Shown here: positions 1 to 5,497 of the stretch, piece after piece
Numbering within the stretch: position 1 is the first letter of the stretch
How the letters are laid out: each line of letters starts with the position of its first letter
Position numbers and translations under genes: made by a program
Notes under the pieces: model-generated
Told to the model about the DNA's origin: nothing
Seen by the model: the letters and a program-made list of their open reading frames with translations, nothing else
The model's database searches: none
NCBI GenBank assembly: GCA_036389695.1
Contig: DASVWG010000143.1
Location: 1 to 6,760 of the forward strand
Origin: JALZHR01 sp036389695
Lineage (GTDB): Bacteria; Acidobacteriota; Blastocatellia; Pyrinomonadales; Pyrinomonadaceae
Reading direction: 5' to 3'
DNA length: 6,760 bases

Positions 1-217
1 GGCAATTGACGTTGCGACCGGCAAGATTGACGACGACATCCGCGCCTTCAATCTCGTTTGCCCAATCTCCGGGAGTTTCCGCGTTCCACGAAACGACGCG
101 CCAGACAGCTTTTTCAGATTTTCGGCTTAAAACTACAACTTCGTGTCCATCCGCCTGAAACGCACGCGCGAGAATCGTTCCAACCTGTCCTGTCCCGCCT
201 GCAATTACAATCTTCAT
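1..217 (-). CDS. TIGR01777-type NAD(P)-dependent epimerase, N-terminal part (runs off left edge)
   Basis: Reading the minus strand from the ATG at 217 gives 72 residues and then the window edge, so the C-terminal three quarters are missing. The N-terminus MKIVIAGGTGQVG carries the Rossmann dinucleotide-binding motif GGTGQVG (residues 7-13). It is followed by a GHEVVVLSR strand (24-32) and the ADVVVNLAGR segment (59-68). This order is typical of the SDR-superfamily epimerases of the TIGR01777/YfcH group. Their physiological substrate is generally not established, so I give no reaction. The start codon lies one base after the serA stop (TAG, A, ATG) and has no clear Shine-Dalgarno sequence, so translation is probably coupled to serA. 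The family is confident; the function is open. Confidence 0.85.
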   Translation of the reverse strand, partial: MKIVIAGGTGQVGTILARAFQADGHEVVVLSRKSEKAVWRVVSWNAETPGDWANEIEGADVVVNLAGRNVNC

Positions 218-218
218 T

Positions 219-1454
219 CTAATAAACCATCCGCGTTTTTATCGTCGCGTTGACTTCCTTTAATATCGCAAACGCTTCTTTGGAAAGCTGCGTGTCGATG
301 TCCAGAATCACATAGCCGATTTCGTCGTTGGTCTTTAAATATTGACCGACGATATTGATGCCGCGCGTCGATAATTTAGAGTTTATCTCGCCCAGCACGC
401 CGGGCACGTTGCGGTGAATATGCAGGATGCGGTGCGTTTCGGCTTGCGGCAGCAGATTCAATTCGGGCACGGTGTGTGAGCCGTTCGACGTTCCCAATTC
501 CATATAATTTATCAATTTCGCCGTCACGTCCAGACCGATATTCGCCTGCGCTTCTTCGGTCGAGCCGCCGATGTGCGGCGTTAAAATGACATTCGGCAGA
601 TTTTGCAGAACGCTCCGGAAAGAATCGCCGTTTTTTTCCGGCTCTTCGGGAAAAACATCGACCGCCGCGCCGCTGACAACGCCTTTTTCAATCGCTTTTC
701 GCAGGGCTTCCAAATCCACGACGTCGCCGCGCGAATAATTCAGCAAAATACTGCCTTTCTGCAAAAAAGAAAGCGTCTCTTCGTTAATCATTCGGCGCGT
801 CGTCGCGTCCGAAGGCACGTGCAGCGTGACGATATTCGACTTTTTCAAAAGCGCGCGCAAATCGCGCTCCTGCTTGGCGTTGCCGTGCGGCAATTTCGTC
901 AAAACGTCGTAATAAATAACGTTCATCCCCAAAGCCTCAGCCATCACCGAAACCTGCGAGCCGATATTGCCGTAGCCGATAATGCCCAGAGTCTTGCCGC
1001 GCAATTCAAAGCTTCCCGCCGCGTCCTTCAGCCAGATTCCCTGATGCGCCGCGATATTTTTATCCGCAATCCGGCGAATCAAAATCACGCATAAACCGAT
1101 AACCAATTCCGCCACCGAGCGCGTATTCGAATAAGGCGCGTTAAAAACCGCGATACCTTTCTCCGTCGCCGCTCGCAAATTAACCTGATTAATCCCGATG
1201 CAAAAAGCGCCGATTGCCAGCAGGCGGTCGGCTTTTTCGATAACTTTTTCGGTAATCTGCGTCTTCGAGCGAATGCCCAGGATATGAACGCCCTTAATTT
1301 CCCGCACCAAATCCGCCTCGCTCAAAGCGCCGGAAATCTTCTTAATCTCGACGTAACCGCTCTGCCGAAATTCCTCGATTGCCGATTCCGAAATGTTTTC
1401 GAGCAGCAGGATTTTAATTTTACTGCGCGGGTAAGATGTTTGTGCTGTTTTCAT
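219..1454 (-). CDS. serA: D-3-phosphoglycerate dehydrogenase, E. coli-type with C-terminal ACT domain
   Basis: Oxidises 3-phosphoglycerate to 3-phosphohydroxypyruvate with NAD+, the first step of cytoplasmic serine synthesis. The 411 residues match the E. coli-type enzyme (about 410) along their whole length. Visible are R62 of the substrate-binding loop (GIRSKT), the conserved FNAPYSNTRSVAELVIG segment (104-120), and the NAD motif GYGNIG (160-165). The catalytic set follows: R242 (SRGDVVD), E271 (DVFPEEP) and H294 (LTPHIGGST). The C-terminal ACT domain covers about 341-411. It keeps H347 and N349 (HIHRN) and N367 (GINIVGQYL), which align with the E. coli serine-binding residues, so feedback inhibition by L-serine is expected. 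The ATG at 1454 gives the N-terminal length normal for the family, although no Shine-Dalgarno sequence precedes it. The gene is first in an apparent two-gene unit with the epimerase and is divergent from the lytic cassette. Confidence 0.96.
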   Translation of the reverse strand: MKTAQTSYPRSKIKILLLENISESAIEEFRQSGYVEIKKISGALSEADLVREIKGVHILGIRSKTQITEKVIEKADRLLAIGAFCIGINQVNLRAATEKGIAVFNAPYSNTRSVAELVIGLCVILIRRIADKNIAAHQGIWLKDAAGSFELRGKTLGIIGYGNIGSQVSVMAEALGMNVIYYDVLTKLPHGNAKQERDLRALLKKSNIVTLHVPSDATTRRMINEETLSFLQKGSILLNYSRGDVVDLEALRKAIEKGVVSGAAVDVFPEEPEKNGDSFRSVLQNLPNVILTPHIGGSTEEAQANIGLDVTAKLINYMELGTSNGSHTVPELNLLPQAETHRILHIHRNVPGVLGEINSKLSTRGINIVGQYLKTNDEIGYVILDIDTQLSKEAFAILKEVNATIKTRMVY

Positions 1455-1472
1455 ATAAAGAAGGGAAAACTT

Positions 1473-1501
1473 ATTTTGCTAAAGCGCCCGGAAAAGGTCA
1501 A
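1473..1501 (-). promoter_or_regulatory. Candidate sigma-70 promoter of serA
   Basis: On the minus strand TTGACC (1496-1501, 5 of 6 to the -35 consensus) is followed after exactly 17 bp by CAAAAT (1473-1478, 4 of 6 to the -10). Transcription would begin near 1466. That leaves a leader of only about 11 nt (CCCTTCTTTAT) before the ATG, which agrees with the missing Shine-Dalgarno sequence. This is seen by eye only. Confidence 0.45.
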
Positions 1502-1575
1502 ATATCTCGCGCGATTTCCGTCGCCGGTTTAGCGCAATGCGGTCGGCGCCCCGCCTTTTTGAAATGAAATGTGAT

Positions 1576-1605
1576 TTTACATTCCGGTAAATTTAAAAAT
1601 AGATT
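1576..1605 (+). promoter_or_regulatory. Possible promoter of the lytic cassette
   Basis: TTTACA (1576-1581, 5 of 6) and TAGATT (1600-1605, 4 of 6) are separated by 18 bp in an A/T-rich stretch upstream of the chitosanase-like gene. The -35 box overlaps a short inverted repeat, TTTAC-N6-GTAAA (1576-1591), that could be an operator, but 5-bp arms are weak evidence. The predicted leader would be about 90 nt. A/T-rich DNA yields such matches by chance, so treat this as tentative. Confidence 0.25.
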
Positions 1606-1686
1606 GTAATATTTTCCGCGAAATTCGCATATACGTTAGAGGATTTAATAAAACGAGCCTGTCATTGGCTAAGGATACTTTGAATT

Positions 1687-1690
1687 GGAG
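1687..1690 (+). promoter_or_regulatory. Ribosome binding site deciding the chitosanase-like start
   Basis: GGAG lies 10 nt before the ATG at 1701. A longer reading would begin at TTG 1665, but no purine-rich site precedes that codon. The extra 12 residues (MAKDTLNWRNKF) do not belong to the GH46 fold. This supports the ATG. Confidence 0.6.
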
Positions 1691-1700
1691 AAACAAATTT

Positions 1701-2651
1701 ATGTTAGAGCTAACAGAACAGCAAAAAGACGCGGCACAAGCCATTGTCAATATTTTTGAAACCGGCAGAGTTTTGGGCGACTATGCCTCGGTCGTTTCGG
1801 TGAACGGCGACCCGGGCGGCTTAACTTACGGTAAATCCCAGACGACTTTAAACAGCGGAAATCTTTATTTGCTGATAAAAGCCTACACGGAAGCCGAAGG
1901 CGCAATCTTTGCGGATGCCTTGCGCCCGTATCTCGAACGATTAAGAAACCAAAATCAATCGTTAAATACAAATCTCACACTGCGGAATATTCTGCACCGC
2001 GCCGGCGTCGAAGACGGCGTGATGCTGGACACGCAGGACAAATTTTTTGACCGCGTCTATTGGACGCCCGCCATCAGCCGGGCAGGTGCTATCGGCGTCG
2101 AAACCGCTTTAGGCGCGACGGTTGTTTATGACAGCATTATTCACGGCTCGTGGGTACGGATTCGCGACCGCACCATCGATAGGCACGGGCGGCTTTCCAA
2201 CGTCGGCGAAAAACCCTGGATTTCTCACTACATCGATGTCCGGCGCGAATGGCTAGCCAATCATTCCGTTCCGCTTCTGCGCCGAACCGTTTACCGGATG
2301 GACGCGCTGCGGCAGTTAATCAGAGACGAAAATTGGGATTTAAGACTTCCTTTTACGGTGCGCGGCTTGCTGATTAACGAACATACGCTGACGCCGGTTG
2401 TGGTGGGTAGACCGGTCGACTCTCCGCGCCTGTTATTACTGCGCAATCCTTTTATGACCGGCGAAGACGTGCGTCGTCTGCAGCAAGCGTTAATTGCCAA
2501 AAATGTCGACATCGGAGACGACGGCGCTGACGGCGTTTTCGGACCGGCGACGGATGCTGCCGTAAAGGCTTTTCAGGAAAGTCGCGGTTTGGTAGTTGAC
2601 GGAATCGTCGGCGCTTCGACCCGCGCGGCGCTGGAGATTGATAACGATTAA
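1701..2651 (+). CDS. GH46 chitosanase-like hydrolase with C-terminal peptidoglycan-binding domain
   Basis: 316 residues from the ATG. Residues about 5-225 resemble GH46 chitosanases, lysozyme-fold enzymes that cut beta-1,4 glucosamine-containing glycans by inversion. The catalytic pair appears intact: E20 in the first helix (NIFETG) and D37 in NGDPGGLTYG, which corresponds to the IGDGRGYT motif of the Streptomyces N174 enzyme. Further agreement is DRVYWTPA (117-124), a VVYDSIIHGSW helix (141-151), and the late YIDVRREWL segment. Residues about 241-312 form a PG_binding_1 domain, with DVRRLQQAL, DGVFGPATDAAVKAFQ and VDGIVG. The fused wall-binding module suggests that the target is peptidoglycan or another wall glycan rather than external chitosan; this is inference. 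There is no signal peptide and no membrane helix. It is the first gene of a three-gene unit, with 20 nt to the next gene. Confidence 0.85.
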   Translation: MLELTEQQKDAAQAIVNIFETGRVLGDYASVVSVNGDPGGLTYGKSQTTLNSGNLYLLIKAYTEAEGAIFADALRPYLERLRNQNQSLNTNLTLRNILHRAGVEDGVMLDTQDKFFDRVYWTPAISRAGAIGVETALGATVVYDSIIHGSWVRIRDRTIDRHGRLSNVGEKPWISHYIDVRREWLANHSVPLLRRTVYRMDALRQLIRDENWDLRLPFTVRGLLINEHTLTPVVVGRPVDSPRLLLLRNPFMTGEDVRRLQQALIAKNVDIGDDGADGVFGPATDAAVKAFQESRGLVVDGIVGASTRAALEIDND

Positions 2652-2671
2652 ATTTAAAAGGAGACAAGCTT

Positions 2672-2905
2672 ATGAAAAATTTACTACCGGGTTCGTCCGG
2701 CGAGGACGTCAGGCTCCTTCAGCAAAGATTAAAAGATTTCGGCTTTTATGAAGGAGATACGACCGGCGAATTTGACGAAAAAACCGAGGCAGCCGTCCGG
2801 TATTTTCAGGATAACAGACAATTGGCGGCTGATGGGCTGGTCGGCTTAATAACTTTACACGAGCTGGATTTACTGCGCTCCGCATCGACGGACAAACAAA
2901 TTTGA
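2672..2905 (+). CDS. Free-standing peptidoglycan-binding domain protein (77 aa)
   Basis: Almost the whole 77-residue product is one PG_binding_1 module. It has GSSGEDVRLLQQRLKDFGFY (7-26), the TGEFDEKTEAAVRYFQ repeat core, and ADGLVGLITLHELDLL. A short polar tail (SASTDKQI) follows. No enzyme domain, signal peptide or membrane segment is present. PGBD modules bind wall glycopeptides and are normally attached to hydrolases, so a bare copy between two hydrolase genes suggests an adaptor, a targeting subunit or a competitor for wall sites (inference). A clean ribosome binding site, AAGGAG (2658-2663), sits 8 nt before the ATG, so this is an expressed gene and not a remnant of the gene upstream. 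The stop codon overlaps the ribosome binding site of the next gene. Confidence 0.85.
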   Translation: MKNLLPGSSGEDVRLLQQRLKDFGFYEGDTTGEFDEKTEAAVRYFQDNRQLAADGLVGLITLHELDLLRSASTDKQI

Positions 2906-2910
2906 GGAGG
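2904..2910 (+). promoter_or_regulatory. Strong ribosome binding site overlapping the upstream stop codon
   Basis: GAGGAGG is a near-perfect Shine-Dalgarno sequence 7 nt before the ATG at 2918, and its first two bases belong to the TGA stop (2903-2905) of the 77-aa gene. It is the strongest ribosome binding site in the window and fixes the start of the M15 peptidase. The overlap suggests coupled translation. Confidence 0.75.
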
Positions 2911-2917
2911 TAGAAAA

Positions 2918-3733
2918 ATGCCTAGACTAATGGATATTCCGCTTTGCGCGTCAACCACGGCGGTTGCCGGCTTGTCGCGCCAGATTCTCGCCGAGATAAA
3001 TAACGTCGTTCCCGGAATTCTGGTCGATTTCACCGACCCGCGCATCGATATGGATACCAACCAATTTCCGTTTTTACAACAAAGAGCCGCCGAGTCGCTG
3101 ATAAGAGCCATCAGAAATCGCGGGCAGAGAATGAGAATTAATTCAGCCTATCGCACCTGCGCCCAGCAATTTCTTCTGCGTCGCCGCGTCGGAAACTGCG
3201 ATACTCCTGCCGCTGCCATTCCCGGACGCAGTAATCACGAAAGCGGTCTGGCTTTAGACGTGCGCGATTTTCTCGGCTGGCGACCTTATCTGGTCAGCCA
3301 GGGCTGGGCGTGGTTTGGCACTGGCGACAAAGTTCATTTCGACTATCGCGGCGGCGGCACACCCATCGGAAACATCGGAATAAAAGCTTTTCAAACGCTC
3401 TGGAACAGGAATTTTCCCAGCCAGTCAATCGAAGCCGACGGCGTTTACGGAGCAATGACGGCGGAAAGGCTCGGGATTTCTCCGTCGGAAGGTTTCAATA
3501 GCGGAGAAATTCCGCGACGGGTTTTGCGTTTGACTAGTCCGCTGATGCAGGGTGGAGACGTGCACCGTGTTCAAACGAAATTGCGCACGCTTGGTTTTCT
3601 CAGGTCGGAGAGCGACGTTGACGGCGTTTACGGCGCGGTCACGGAAACAGCGGTGCGAGATTTTCAGCAATCAGAGAATCTGACGGTTGATGGCATCGTC
3701 GGCGACGCGACCTACAATAAACTGGAGCTTTAA
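2918..3733 (+). CDS. M15-family zinc peptidase (VanY / L-Ala-D-Glu endopeptidase-like) with peptidoglycan-binding repeats
   Basis: 271 residues. Residues about 50-145 form a peptidase M15 domain, a zinc enzyme that cuts peptidoglycan peptides. The motifs are SAYRTCAQQ (76-84), GRSNHESGLALDV (103-115) with zinc ligands H107 and D114, and GDKVHFDY (136-143) with third ligand H140. The general base three residues before H140 is Asp (D137). VanX/VanY-type carboxypeptidases have Glu there, while phage M15C L-Ala-D-Glu endopeptidases use Asp, so an endopeptidase is a fair guess. Residues 152-188 are the second half of a PGBD (IKAFQTLWNRN, EADGVYGAMTAERL), and 205-271 a complete PGBD. C81 and C94 flank the linker before the zinc motif and could form a disulfide if exported. 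No signal peptide is seen. Twelve nt separate it from the PGBD gene. It probably works with the GH46 protein, one cutting glycan and the other peptide. Confidence 0.87.
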   Translation: MPRLMDIPLCASTTAVAGLSRQILAEINNVVPGILVDFTDPRIDMDTNQFPFLQQRAAESLIRAIRNRGQRMRINSAYRTCAQQFLLRRRVGNCDTPAAAIPGRSNHESGLALDVRDFLGWRPYLVSQGWAWFGTGDKVHFDYRGGGTPIGNIGIKAFQTLWNRNFPSQSIEADGVYGAMTAERLGISPSEGFNSGEIPRRVLRLTSPLMQGGDVHRVQTKLRTLGFLRSESDVDGVYGAVTETAVRDFQQSENLTVDGIVGDATYNKLEL

Positions 3734-3767
3734 CAACCTGACCGGAAAAACTCTTTCCGCTTTGTAA

Positions 3768-3781
3768 GCTAAAGCTTTAGC
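3768..3781. repeat. Perfect 14-bp palindrome
   Basis: GCTAAAGCTTTAGC is fully self-complementary and lies 35 bp after the stop of the M15 gene, just ahead of a second hairpin. No T-tract follows, so it is not a convincing terminator alone. It may belong to a repeated palindromic intergenic element together with the hairpin at 3792-3825. A search of the rest of the genome is needed to tell. Confidence 0.6.
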
Positions 3782-3791
3782 CTCTAAGCCT

Positions 3792-3835
3792 GATGGAGGG
3801 CGGAACGCTGAATTCTGCCTTCATCGTTTTATTTG
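3792..3835 (+). terminator. Candidate terminator of the lytic cassette
   Basis: A 14-nt left arm (3792-3805) pairs with 3813-3825. This gives 13 base pairs with two G-U wobbles and a bulged G at 3800, around a 7-nt loop. The stem is followed on the plus strand by GTTTTATTTG. It lies 58 nt after the stop of the M15 gene, the right place to end the three-gene transcript. The T-tract is imperfect, so confidence is moderate. Confidence 0.5.
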
Positions 3836-3845
3836 AATGATTTCC

Positions 3846-3867
3846 AGACTATCCCGTTCGATAGTCT
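3846..3867. repeat. 8-bp hairpin in the convergent spacer
   Basis: AGACTATC (3846-3853) and GATAGTCT (3860-3867) are perfect inverted arms around a 6-nt loop (CCGTTC). No adjacent T-tract is seen on either strand. The role is unknown. It is the third hairpin within about 100 bp, between the cassette terminator and the lpdA terminator. Confidence 0.55.
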
Positions 3868-3883
3868 CAGCCTGAAATTTTCC

Positions 3884-3921
3884 AAAAAAAATCAGCGGTC
3901 AATTTCGCAACTGACCGCTGA
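3884..3921 (-). terminator. Rho-independent terminator of lpdA
   Basis: TCAGCGGTCA (3892-3901) and TGACCGCTGA (3912-3921) form a perfect 10-bp stem with a 10-nt loop. On the minus strand the stem is followed directly by eight T residues (3884-3891 read as A on the plus strand). It starts 22 nt beyond the lpdA stop codon. The right arm is part of a heptamer repeat run at 3910-3937. Confidence 0.85.
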
Positions 3922-3940
3922 CCACAAACAACTGACAACT
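3910..3940. repeat. Short heptamer repeat run, consensus about ACTGACM
   Basis: Read from 3910, the plus strand divides into 7-mers ACTGACC, GCTGACC, ACAAACA and ACTGACA, then a partial ACT. Two related units in the opposite orientation form the left arm of the lpdA terminator (3892-3901). The run ends four bases before the lpdA stop codon. It is a degenerate match of about four copies, but the 7-bp period equals that of the larger repeat at 6334-6480. Confidence 0.5.
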
Positions 3941-3943
3941 ATC

Positions 3944-5353
3944 TTAAATATGAATCGTCAAATCGTGGACGCCTTCCGCCGCTTCCATGACCGATTCGCT
4001 GACGGTCGGGTGCGCGTGGATTGTTCTGCCCAATTCGTCGGCAGTTGTTTCCAGTTGCATCGCGACGCAAGCCTCGGCTAATAATTCGGTGGCGTGCGGT
4101 CCGATGATGTGGACGCCGAGGACTTCGTCGTATTTTTTCTCGCTGACGATTTTTACAAAGCCGTCGGTTTCGCCTAAGATGCGCGCTTTGCCGGAAGCGG
4201 AGAAAGGGAATTTGCCGACTTTGACGTCGTAGCCTTCTTCTCTGGCTTTGGCTTCGGTCAAACCGACGCTGGCGACTTCCGGGTCGCAGTAAGTGCAGTT
4301 CGGGACGAGGCGGTGATTAATCGGCTCGACCTTTTTGCCCGCGATTTTTTCGACGACGAGGATGCCTTCTTTTGAGGCGAGATGCGCGAGCCACGCCGTG
4401 TCGATGACGTCGCCGATGGCGAAAACGCCCGGCTCGTCGGTTTCGCAATATTCGTTGACCTTGATTGTGCCGCGCGGGTTGACAACTACCTTTGTGTTTT
4501 CCAAGCCGAGTTTTTCAAGATATGGCATACGCCCGACGGCGACCAGAAACATCTCGGCTTCGAAGGCGACGTCTTTGCCTTTCGAATCTTTGCCGGTCGC
4601 TTTGACGCCGGTTTTTGATTTTTGCAGCTTGTCCAGTTTAATGCCGGTTTCGACTTTGATGCCGCGTTTTTTGAAGGCGCGGGCGAGCTCTTTGGAAACT
4701 TCGGCGTCTTCGACCGGAACGATTCTGTCCAAAAGTTCGACGACCGTCGTTTCGCAGCCGAAGCGCGAATAAACGCTGGCGAATTCGACGCCGACCGCGC
4801 CCGAACCCATCACAATCATCGATTTCGGAACGCGGTCGAGTTCCAGAATCTGGTCGGAATTGACGACCTGTTTGCCGTCGACTTCAAAGCCCGGAATCGG
4901 GCGCACGACCGAGCCGGTCGCGATAATAATATTTTTGGTCTCAAGCGTTTCCTTTTTGCCGCCTTCCAGCTCGACTTCGACTTTGCCTTTGCCCGCGATT
5001 TTGCCGAAGCCGTTGAAAACGGTGATTTTATGTTTCTTCATCAGGTAGGCAATGCCCGCCGAGTTTTTGGCAACGACATCGCCTTTGCGTTTCTGTACCT
5101 GCGTCCAGTCAAATCCGAGATTTTCGATTTTAATGCCCCATTCACTGAAATGTTCGGCTTTTTCATACAGATGCGCCGCCTGCAAAAGCGCTTTGGTCGG
5201 AATACAGCCGCGCAGGGTGCAGGTTCCGCCCAGTTTTGCGCCTGATTCTTTTTCGACCAAAGCAACTTTTAATCCTACCTGCGCTCCGCGAACGGCGGCG
5301 ACGTATCCGCCGGGTCCCGAACCGATAATCGTTACGTCAAATTGTTCTGCCAA
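3944..5353 (-). CDS. lpdA: Dihydrolipoyl dehydrogenase (E3)
   Basis: FAD enzyme that reoxidises dihydrolipoamide with NAD+ for the 2-oxoacid dehydrogenase and glycine cleavage complexes; cytoplasmic. The 469 residues are full length. In order: FAD-binding GSGPGG (11-16); redox disulfide C45/C50 in GGTCTLRGCIPTKALL; NAD-binding GSGAVG (183-188); second FAD motif FAIGDV (311-316); and the dimerisation domain ending in the catalytic HAHPTVSE with H448 and E453. The disulfide motif reads CTLRGC where most relatives have CLNVGC. CTYC (353-356) adds a second CxxC pair before DPEVASVGLTE. The start is TTG at 5353: there is an in-frame TAG 15 nt upstream, no ATG lies between, and AAGAGG sits 9 nt before it. 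No E1 or E2 gene is adjacent, so it appears to be transcribed alone. Confidence 0.96.
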   Translation of the reverse strand: MAEQFDVTIIGSGPGGYVAAVRGAQVGLKVALVEKESGAKLGGTCTLRGCIPTKALLQAAHLYEKAEHFSEWGIKIENLGFDWTQVQKRKGDVVAKNSAGIAYLMKKHKITVFNGFGKIAGKGKVEVELEGGKKETLETKNIIIATGSVVRPIPGFEVDGKQVVNSDQILELDRVPKSMIVMGSGAVGVEFASVYSRFGCETTVVELLDRIVPVEDAEVSKELARAFKKRGIKVETGIKLDKLQKSKTGVKATGKDSKGKDVAFEAEMFLVAVGRMPYLEKLGLENTKVVVNPRGTIKVNEYCETDEPGVFAIGDVIDTAWLAHLASKEGILVVEKIAGKKVEPINHRLVPNCTYCDPEVASVGLTEAKAREEGYDVKVGKFPFSASGKARILGETDGFVKIVSEKKYDEVLGVHIIGPHATELLAEACVAMQLETTADELGRTIHAHPTVSESVMEAAEGVHDLTIHI

Positions 5354-5362
5354 TGTTTTAGA

Positions 5363-5368
5363 CCTCTT
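5363..5368 (-). promoter_or_regulatory. Ribosome binding site supporting the lpdA TTG start
   Basis: AAGAGG on the minus strand, 9 nt upstream of the TTG at 5353. With the in-frame stop just upstream, it leaves TTG as the only reasonable initiator giving the complete FAD-binding N-terminus. Confidence 0.65.
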
Positions 5369-5401
5369 CTATTAAAATTTTATAAAAATAGCCAAAGAAT
5401 T

Positions 5402-5407
5402 ATTATA
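5402..5407 (-). promoter_or_regulatory. Candidate -10 box of lpdA
   Basis: A perfect TATAAT on the minus strand, about 49 bp upstream of the lpdA start, lies between the lipoprotein terminator and lpdA. No good -35 box is found at 16-18 bp (the best positioned hexamer is TAGCTT), and TTGTCG is only 13 bp away. The placement is sensible, but half of the promoter is missing. Confidence 0.35.
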
Positions 5408-5437
5408 AGAAGTTATTGAGCGACAAGCTAGTTAAGA

Positions 5438-5475
5438 CAAATAAAAGGCGGTGACCGTTCGGTTACCGCCTTTTT
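5438..5475 (-). terminator. Rho-independent terminator of the lipoprotein gene
   Basis: GGCGGTGACC (5447-5456) and GGTTACCGCC (5461-5470) form a 10-bp stem with one wobble pair and a GTTC tetraloop. On the minus strand it is followed by TTTTATTTG. It begins 27 nt after the lipoprotein stop codon. The plus strand also has a T-run after the stem (5471-5475), so it could work in both directions, but no plus-strand gene leads into it. Confidence 0.85.
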
Positions 5476-5497
5476 ATTTTTCGATTGAAGATGTTTT

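Noticed and set aside
603..1094. Open frame of 163 codons on the plus strand
   Set aside because: Antisense to serA, with a low-complexity Arg/Asn/Phe-rich translation and no ribosome binding site worth noting.
1665..1700. TTG start extending the chitosanase-like protein by 12 residues
   Set aside because: No ribosome binding site precedes the TTG, whereas GGAG precedes the ATG at 1701, and the extra residues are not part of the fold.
1701..3733. Resident prophage lysis region
   Set aside because: No holin, spanin, tail, integrase or attachment site is present, and housekeeping genes flank the cassette on both sides. A domesticated phage origin stays possible but is not shown.
3833..4081. 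Small plus-strand gene after the lytic cassette
   Set aside because: The frame runs through the hairpins and the lpdA terminator and then antisense into lpdA. No domain or ribosome binding site supports it.
4622..5245. Open frame of 207 codons on the plus strand
   Set aside because: It is antisense to lpdA, whose protein is complete with all catalytic motifs. The plus-strand translation is rich in Phe, Asp and Arg with no recognisable domain, as expected for a shadow frame in codon-biased DNA.
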